NCBI GenBank assembly: GCA_946481345.1
Contig: CAMLMY010000004.1
Span: forward strand, 32,517-96,516
DNA from: an uncultured Gilliamella sp.
Lineage (GTDB): Bacteria; Pseudomonadota; Gammaproteobacteria; Enterobacterales; Orbaceae
DNA length: 64,000 bases
Direction of reading: 5' to 3'
Below the pieces are notes generated by a model, which saw only the letters and a program-made list of their open reading frames with translations, was not told the DNA's origin and made no database searches. Positions 59,890 through 64,000 of the stretch are shown here, piece by piece. Both the position numbers and the translations under genes were made by a program. The first letter of the stretch is position 1. Every line of letters begins with the position of its first letter.

Positions 59890-60885
59890 TTATTGCCATT
59901 TACGATGGTAAGCACCTAATGTTGTTTGTGTGCCTTCTGATACTGATCCTAATGTATCCATCCAGTTCTTTTCTGCTTGGAATGTTTGAGGATTAGCTTT
60001 ATAACGATCAATAGCTTGTCGCCAAACTTTGGTTACTTGTTCCACATAAGCTGGACTACGCTGCCGACCCTCAATTTTTACTGAGGCAATATTAGCAGCA
60101 AATAGTTCAGGTAACAGTTCAATGGTATTTAAACTTGTTGGTTCTTCAATCGGGTGATACAGCTCATCGCCAACAAAATAGCGTCCTTTACATAAGGTTG
60201 GGTAACCCGCATTTTCACCTTTCTTATGGCAATCGATTAATACATTATTTAGTCTAGATTCAAGCCCTTTATCGGTCTCTTCCCAACGGACAAATTTCGC
60301 TGGTGAACAAGCTCCTACGGTATTGGGGGATTCGCCGGTTAAATATGAGGATAAATAACAGCGGCCTTCTGCCATAATACATAAGCTACCGAACGCAAAT
60401 ACTTCCAATGGTACTGGAGAGACTTGTGATAACTGTTTTACTTGATGCATGGATAACACTCGCGGTAAAACAATACGATGTACCTGGAAGTTATTATGAT
60501 AAAACTTAATTGATTCTTCATTGGTTGATGATGCTTGAACCGAGACATGGCGTTCAAGATTAGGATGTTTTTCGGCTGCATAATCAAGCATTGCTAAATC
60601 AGCAATGATTAGGGCATCGGCACCAATATTTGCTGCTGTATCGACTGCATATTGCCAGCGTTCAAAGTTTTCCGGATGAGCAAAGGTATTAATTGCGATG
60701 TGTAACTTTTTTCCATGCTTATGTACATATTCAGATGCTTCAATTAAACGCTTTTCATTAAAATTTAATCCCGCAAAATGACGAGCATTGGTATCATCTT
60801 TCAAACCAATATAAACGGCATCAGCACCGTTATCGATTGCTATTTTTAATGATGGTAACGAGCCGGCAGGGCAAAGAAGTTCCAT
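59890..60885 (-). CDS. ubiU: UbiU, oxygen-independent ubiquinone hydroxylation protein
   Basis: A 331-residue U32-family protein matching E. coli UbiU (YhbU): MELLCPAGSLPSLKIAIDNG, FAHPENFERWQYAV, GSLCIMAEGRCYLSSYLTG and VKIEGRQRSPAYV. The four 4Fe-4S cysteines Cys169, Cys176, Cys193 and Cys232 are all present. It works as a complex with UbiV, encoded 139 bp downstream. The third partner, the SCP2 protein UbiT, normally beside these genes, is absent from the window. No FNR box was seen upstream. Confidence 0.96.
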   Translation of the reverse strand: MELLCPAGSLPSLKIAIDNGADAVYIGLKDDTNARHFAGLNFNEKRLIEASEYVHKHGKKLHIAINTFAHPENFERWQYAVDTAANIGADALIIADLAMLDYAAEKHPNLERHVSVQASSTNEESIKFYHNNFQVHRIVLPRVLSMHQVKQLSQVSPVPLEVFAFGSLCIMAEGRCYLSSYLTGESPNTVGACSPAKFVRWEETDKGLESRLNNVLIDCHKKGENAGYPTLCKGRYFVGDELYHPIEEPTSLNTIELLPELFAANIASVKIEGRQRSPAYVEQVTKVWRQAIDRYKANPQTFQAEKNWMDTLGSVSEGTQTTLGAYHRKWQ

Positions 60886-61058
60886 ATTTATACCTTTAGA
60901 TTCTGCATTTTATTCGCCGTGTATTATGCAATAATTCTGGCTGTAATGCGAATAGAAAGCAGGCAAAGTCACTAAAATCATAACAAATGATAGCTCAATA
61001 GTGTCATGTAAAAAGACTAAAAAAGATAATTAATGGTGAAATTGTTTCTGATATCAAC

Positions 61059-61090
61059 TACCTAGGCATAATCTTTGCCATACCTAGGTA
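61059..61090. repeat. CCTAGG inverted repeat upstream of ubiU
   Basis: TACCTAGG (61059-61066) and CCTAGGTA (61083-61090) flank 16 bp. The half-sites are themselves near-palindromic, so the DNA could hold a hairpin or two operator sites. It lies about 175 bp upstream of ubiU and just beyond the terminator of the lipoprotein gene. The function is unknown. Confidence 0.5.
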
Positions 61091-61107
61091 AAAGTTAGTA
61101 GCTTGAA

Positions 61108-61142
61108 TTAAGATTAGCTATCTATTTGATAACTAATCTTAA
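61108..61142. terminator. hairpin between ubiU promoter region and the lipoprotein gene
   Basis: TTAAGATTAG (61108-61117) pairs with CTAATCTTAA (61133-61142), placed just after the stop codon at 61146 of the minus-strand lipoprotein gene. A T-run on the plus strand suggests that it also works in that direction. Confidence 0.75.
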
Positions 61143-61145
61143 TTT

Positions 61146-61832
61146 TTACAGCAATGTATTTTCAAGATTACTAAGATTCTCTTTTAATTTTAATTTATTT
61201 ATACAATTATCTATTAGTTTTAATGTAATATCTTGTACTAACTGATAATTGTTATTTTCCCATTCACTAAATGGTTTGGTTTTATCACTTGCGACTAAAT
61301 CATCACTCGAACAAACAAATTTAAAATTTTCAGAACTAATAGATGTACTATAGATAAAATTATATTTATCATCTGTTAGTCCATCATAAATCAATTTAAA
61401 TTTATATGGCTGAACAATGATTGTATTTTCTTTTTGCTTATTAGCTTTTAATGTTTTTACAATTGTCGATAGCTGAGGATTTAAAATATTCATTGTCGGA
61501 TTTGGCACTGTGTTTATATATGAACCTTTTAAATCTTCTTTAGTAAATCCTGAAACACTACCTCCAGTATAACTAAAGATTGACGCTGCATATTGAGCAA
61601 TTTTTAATCCTACTACTGTTGCTGTATCGCTTCTTGTTACAATATTTAAATAATTGTTCGTATCTTCAACAACATCACCATTAATTGCATTTTCCGTTAA
61701 AATACTTACAGTTGCTCCATTTTTTAAAGCAATAGTATCTGTATTAACAATTTTGGTTTTTGGTATAGGGGTACGGTTATTAGAACAAGAGATTAAAAAA
61801 AACAAACTAAATATTACAATCAAATATCTCAT
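61146..61832 (-). CDS. lipoprotein of unknown function
   Basis: From the ATG at 61832 the precursor has 228 residues with a signal peptide and lipobox FFLISC, lipidated at Cys16. The mature part is rich in Asn, Lys and Thr with beta-strand character and no recognised domain. There are few other Cys residues (two near the C-terminus). The frame extends to a TTG at 61853. AAAGGA lies 13 bp before the ATG, rather far. It stands between ubiU and a decayed toxin/immunity-type region; a role in immunity or in the envelope is only a guess. Confidence 0.65.
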   Translation of the reverse strand: MRYLIVIFSLFFLISCSNNRTPIPKTKIVNTDTIALKNGATVSILTENAINGDVVEDTNNYLNIVTRSDTATVVGLKIAQYAASIFSYTGGSVSGFTKEDLKGSYINTVPNPTMNILNPQLSTIVKTLKANKQKENTIIVQPYKFKLIYDGLTDDKYNFIYSTSISSENFKFVCSSDDLVASDKTKPFSEWENNNYQLVQDITLKLIDNCINKLKLKENLSNLENTLL

Positions 61833-62140
61833 AACTATAGAATTTCCTTTCAATAAATTATTTTTTTATGTATAAAAATCTGAATGTTATAAAAATATAT
61901 TAATTAATTATTTTACTTAGTAACGCTTATCTTATTAGTATAATAAAGATAAAGGCTTATCAATTTTTTCAAATTCGATGTAAATAAAAAATTAACGATA
62001 TTAATATTACAGATTTGTTCCGCATGGTTACATGCTAACTAGGGTAGAGCTGGTTTAGATTTTCTTTCTTATATTTCCATTAGATTATGTTAATAAAAGA
62101 TATTGCTCAAAATTATTATTTCTAGTGGAGATCTTTATTA

Positions 62141-62332
62141 TTATGGCAATAATACTTGTTGTCTAGTTTTGTTTATCGTTAAAAAACTCTCCTCATAATA
62201 TTTACTTATGCATCCAGCCTCGCTTATTTCTGTGTATGTAATATTTGAGGCTTTATCGTTATGGTCATAAACGGTAAGTTGTTCACTTGTCGGTGAAAAA
62301 ATTTTATTATTAGTAACAGTTCTAATTGGTGA
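62141..62332 (-). pseudogene. coding remnant without a start codon
   Basis: The minus-strand frame is open for 63 codons from an in-frame TAA (62335-62333) to the TAA at 62141-62143. It contains no ATG. Its composition is protein-like, e.g. SPTSEQLTVYDHNDKASN and YTEISEAGCISKYYEES. The family is not recognised. It may be the end of an immunity-type or lipoprotein gene. Confidence 0.45.
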
Positions 62333-62495
62333 TTATATTTCTAGATAATGATTATTTTGATTTAGTTTATTGAGGTTTATTTGTAAAAATAATTGAGGAG
62401 TCTATACCGTCTTATTGATATTTGAATTTTATGATGGAAAAGGTGAACATTTGATAGAGAATCTTTCTATATAGATATTTTAAAATTTTTTAGCT

Positions 62496-62688
62496 CAAAT
62501 TAATAAAACATACTTCATGTTTTATGATTTCTCCTCTCCACAATTCACCATAAAATGCAACTGGATAAATAAACTTAGATTCACCACAGGACAATTCATC
62601 ACCATTAGCACTAAAAAAGGTAAGTTAATTGTACAACTTGCGAAGGAGATCGCATTGTTGATAAATGATTAGGTAAATATTGCGACAT
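62496..62688 (-). pseudogene. small frameshifted gene remnant
   Basis: From the ATG at 62688 the minus strand reads MSQYLPNHLSTMRSPSQVVQ and on to an LTYLF before a TAG at a T-run (62613-62620). In the +1 frame the protein-like text continues, TFFSANGDELSCGESKFIYP then VAFYGELWRGEII, to a TGA at 62496-62498. The two frames meet within six T's, consistent with an indel. The family is not recognised. Confidence 0.5.
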
Positions 62689-62714
62689 TTGTCGCAATAT
62701 TTAAAATGATTTAA

Positions 62715-63179
62715 TTAGATAGGTAGTGTTGTCAATGTTACAGCTGAAAGCCTATCTTTTTGATTAAATTCAAATCGTAATGAATAACTATCATCTATAT
62801 AATATGCAATCCACTTATTGATATAGCCTAATAACTTATCAGGATAACCTCCCCCGTCGTTAACCGGGAGCCCTAATAAGTTAGTTATTCTATTTTTATC
62901 ATATGATGGATTTATTCCTGAAGGTAATTCATCATGATATTGCAAATAATCATCGTCATTTATTAAATATAAGTGAATTTGTGTCAGCTTATTATGTCGG
63001 AAATTAATTAATATTCCATTTTTAAAAAACTCATAATACTTAGTGCTATTTGGGTCATTGTATTCAATGGGCGTTTCAGATAATTTTGGTTTTTCGCCAA
63101 TAGATTCTTTCAAAATAAAGAATTCTTCTGAATTTTCAGGTTTCCCTAAGGCATTGATAAGTTTTTGCCACTTGACCAT
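62715..63179 (-). CDS. putative CDI immunity protein
   Basis: A 154-residue acidic, soluble protein with no signal peptide. It starts one base after the stop codon of the CdiA-type toxin (TAAAATG), the position of cdiI in contact-dependent inhibition loci. The fold looks alpha/beta, with LLGLPVNDGGGYPDKLLGYI (about residues 105-124) before a C-terminal beta hairpin. I do not recognise a named family with certainty; a DUF6392-like immunity fold is possible. The role is inferred from position, size and lack of other function. Confidence 0.6.
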   Translation of the reverse strand: MVKWQKLINALGKPENSEEFFILKESIGEKPKLSETPIEYNDPNSTKYYEFFKNGILINFRHNKLTQIHLYLINDDDYLQYHDELPSGINPSYDKNRITNLLGLPVNDGGGYPDKLLGYINKWIAYYIDDSYSLRFEFNQKDRLSAVTLTTLPI

Positions 63180-63180
63180 T

Positions 63181-64000
63181 TTATTTAATTACTCCCATTT
63201 GACGATTTCTCTCTATAATTTTATTTATTGCATCTTCAACTTGTTTTGGATCATATCCTCTTTCTATCATATTTTTACGCAACGCATCGGTATCCCGACA
63301 AATAGCACCACATAGATCGGCTGCATCTTTTTCGATCTGTTCTGCTGTATTTTTACCACCATATGTTGGTCCCGCTTGATGCACATCTTTAGGAACTTCA
63401 ACAGCAGTAGACTCTTTGTATAATGCTCGCTCTTCTTTTACTGTTAACTCACGTCCTAATTTTTTTTCTTCAGCTTTTTTTAATGCAGCGAATGATGGAA
63501 TATGATCATGCTCCAACATATCACCAACTTGTTCTTTAGCTTTTAACTCTCGTTGAGCACCAACATCAAGAGCTTTTACTTTATTCTGAGCTTCTTGAAC
63601 CAACTCACTGGCTTTTTTTGTATCGCCTAATTTTAATGCGGCTTTTGCTTCTTTTAATACCTTACCAACAGCATCACCTAAACCAGGTATTAATCCAACT
63701 GTTGCAATGGCATAATCAATACTATCTTCAGCTTCTGCATAAGCTTTAACATCCCCAACCACTGGCGTAAAATCAACAATTAAACCACCTATCGTTTTCA
63801 AATTCTCAATAACTAGTTCTTGTCTTTTCTGAGTACAAGCTGCATCATCAACTCCACCACAATGATTATTGATAAATCCTTGTTTTATCCTTTCTGAAGC
63901 TTCTTTTTTCTCTTGTTCTGTCCAATATGGATCTTTATTCAACAAGTTATTCTCAACCGCATTTTTACTGCTACTAATAGCCGCGCTAGCATCACCAAAA
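63181..64000 (-). CDS. CdiA-like contact-dependent toxin, C-terminal part (runs off the window)
   Basis: The frame is open from the stop at 63181 to the right edge, so the N-terminal part lies beyond 64000 and the Met at 63945 is internal. It reads FGDASAAISSSKNAVENN then LLNKDPYW: VENN is the boundary motif of CdiA C-terminal toxins. Next comes a hydrophobic pretoxin region with DFTPVVGDVKAYAEAEDSID and GLIPGLGDAVGKVLKEAK. The terminal about 110 residues hold LEHDHIPSFAAL and a later PKDVHQAGPTYGGKNTAEQI, which could be an HNH/EndoVII-like nuclease; that activity is a guess. The full protein would be a large secreted filamentous haemagglutinin. Confidence 0.82.
   Translation of the reverse strand, partial: FGDASAAISSSKNAVENNLLNKDPYWTEQEKKEASERIKQGFINNHCGGVDDAACTQKRQELVIENLKTIGGLIVDFTPVVGDVKAYAEAEDSIDYAIATVGLIPGLGDAVGKVLKEAKAALKLGDTKKASELVQEAQNKVKALDVGAQRELKAKEQVGDMLEHDHIPSFAALKKAEEKKLGRELTVKEERALYKESTAVEVPKDVHQAGPTYGGKNTAEQIEKDAADLCGAICRDTDALRKNMIERGYDPKQVEDAINKIIERNRQMGVIK

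Larger units (their letters stand above)
61854..62714. other. 861-bp region of decayed minus-strand coding remnants
   Basis: No intact gene is present. Two stretches on the minus strand still read as protein but lack a start or are frame-broken (62141-62332 and 62496-62688). Between and around them the sequence is AT-rich with stops in all frames. The region follows the putative immunity gene, the position where CDI loci often accumulate orphan toxin and immunity modules. Confidence 0.55.

Noticed and set aside
60886..61058. FNR box upstream of ubiU
   Set aside because: No TTGAT-N4-ATCAA match with an acceptable number of mismatches was found, despite the expected anaerobic control.
63181..63945. 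A 254-residue free-standing protein starting at the Met at 63945
   Set aside because: The frame stays open to the window edge and contains the VENN motif upstream of that Met, so it is the tail of a larger protein.

Overview
The window is AT-rich gammaproteobacterial chromosome. Gene content and protein resemblance point to the Orbaceae (Gilliamella/Frischella/Orbus type, insect-gut symbionts). Most housekeeping proteins resemble Enterobacterales or Pasteurellales orthologues, and the window carries several sugar PTSs, fermentative/anaerobic functions (GrcA under a perfect FNR box, UbiU/UbiV) and the end of a CdiA-like toxin. The taxonomic call is inference; no marker such as 16S rRNA lies here.

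Layout. 1-3225: end of a mannose-family PTS operon (IIC fragment, IID, IIB, IIA) and a membrane protein resembling a decayed M28 peptidase. 3296-7280: satP on the minus strand, then dnaK-dnaJ behind two heat-shock-type promoters. 7476-8611: MarR regulator overlapping a peroxiredoxin-like gene. 8720-12426: a 22-codon relic of a glycyl-radical gene, a GntR/UTRA regulator, a RspA/ManD-type sugar-acid dehydratase and a divergent IIBC PTS gene with a CRP-like site. 12515-18357: a LevR-type sigma-54 activator divergent from a lactose/cellobiose-type PTS operon (IIA, IIB, IIC) that ends in a tyrosine-phosphatase-family gene; a perfect -24/-12 promoter and repeated AATGTGT operator motifs lie between them. 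18419-23034: grcA, ung, gntR (LacI type), upp, uraA.

23035-25135: a long non-coding stretch and a secreted protein with an adhesin-like C-terminal domain. 25258-32701: lysS, prfB (with its programmed frameshift), sodA, a VanW protein, a glutamine amidotransferase, tRNA-Asn, a YiiX-like hydrolase, bioY with a BirA operator, gloC. 32721-39263: hsrA-like efflux gene, a BASS transporter, yjjV, recC. 39521-45928: atpBEFHAGDC without atpI, then glmM, tyrA, and divergent xthA-xseA. 51218-56357: hscC facing a J-domain/DUF1266 pair. 56599-60885: dolP, csdE, csdA, ubiV, ubiU.

61146-64000 is the accessory end: a lipoprotein of unknown function, about 0.8 kb of decayed minus-strand coding remnants, a putative immunity gene, and the C-terminus of a contact-dependent toxin (VENN motif) that runs off the right edge. 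This toxin/immunity/remnant region and the sigma-54 PTS-phosphatase operon are the least ordinary parts of the window. No insertion sequence, CRISPR array or rRNA was found.
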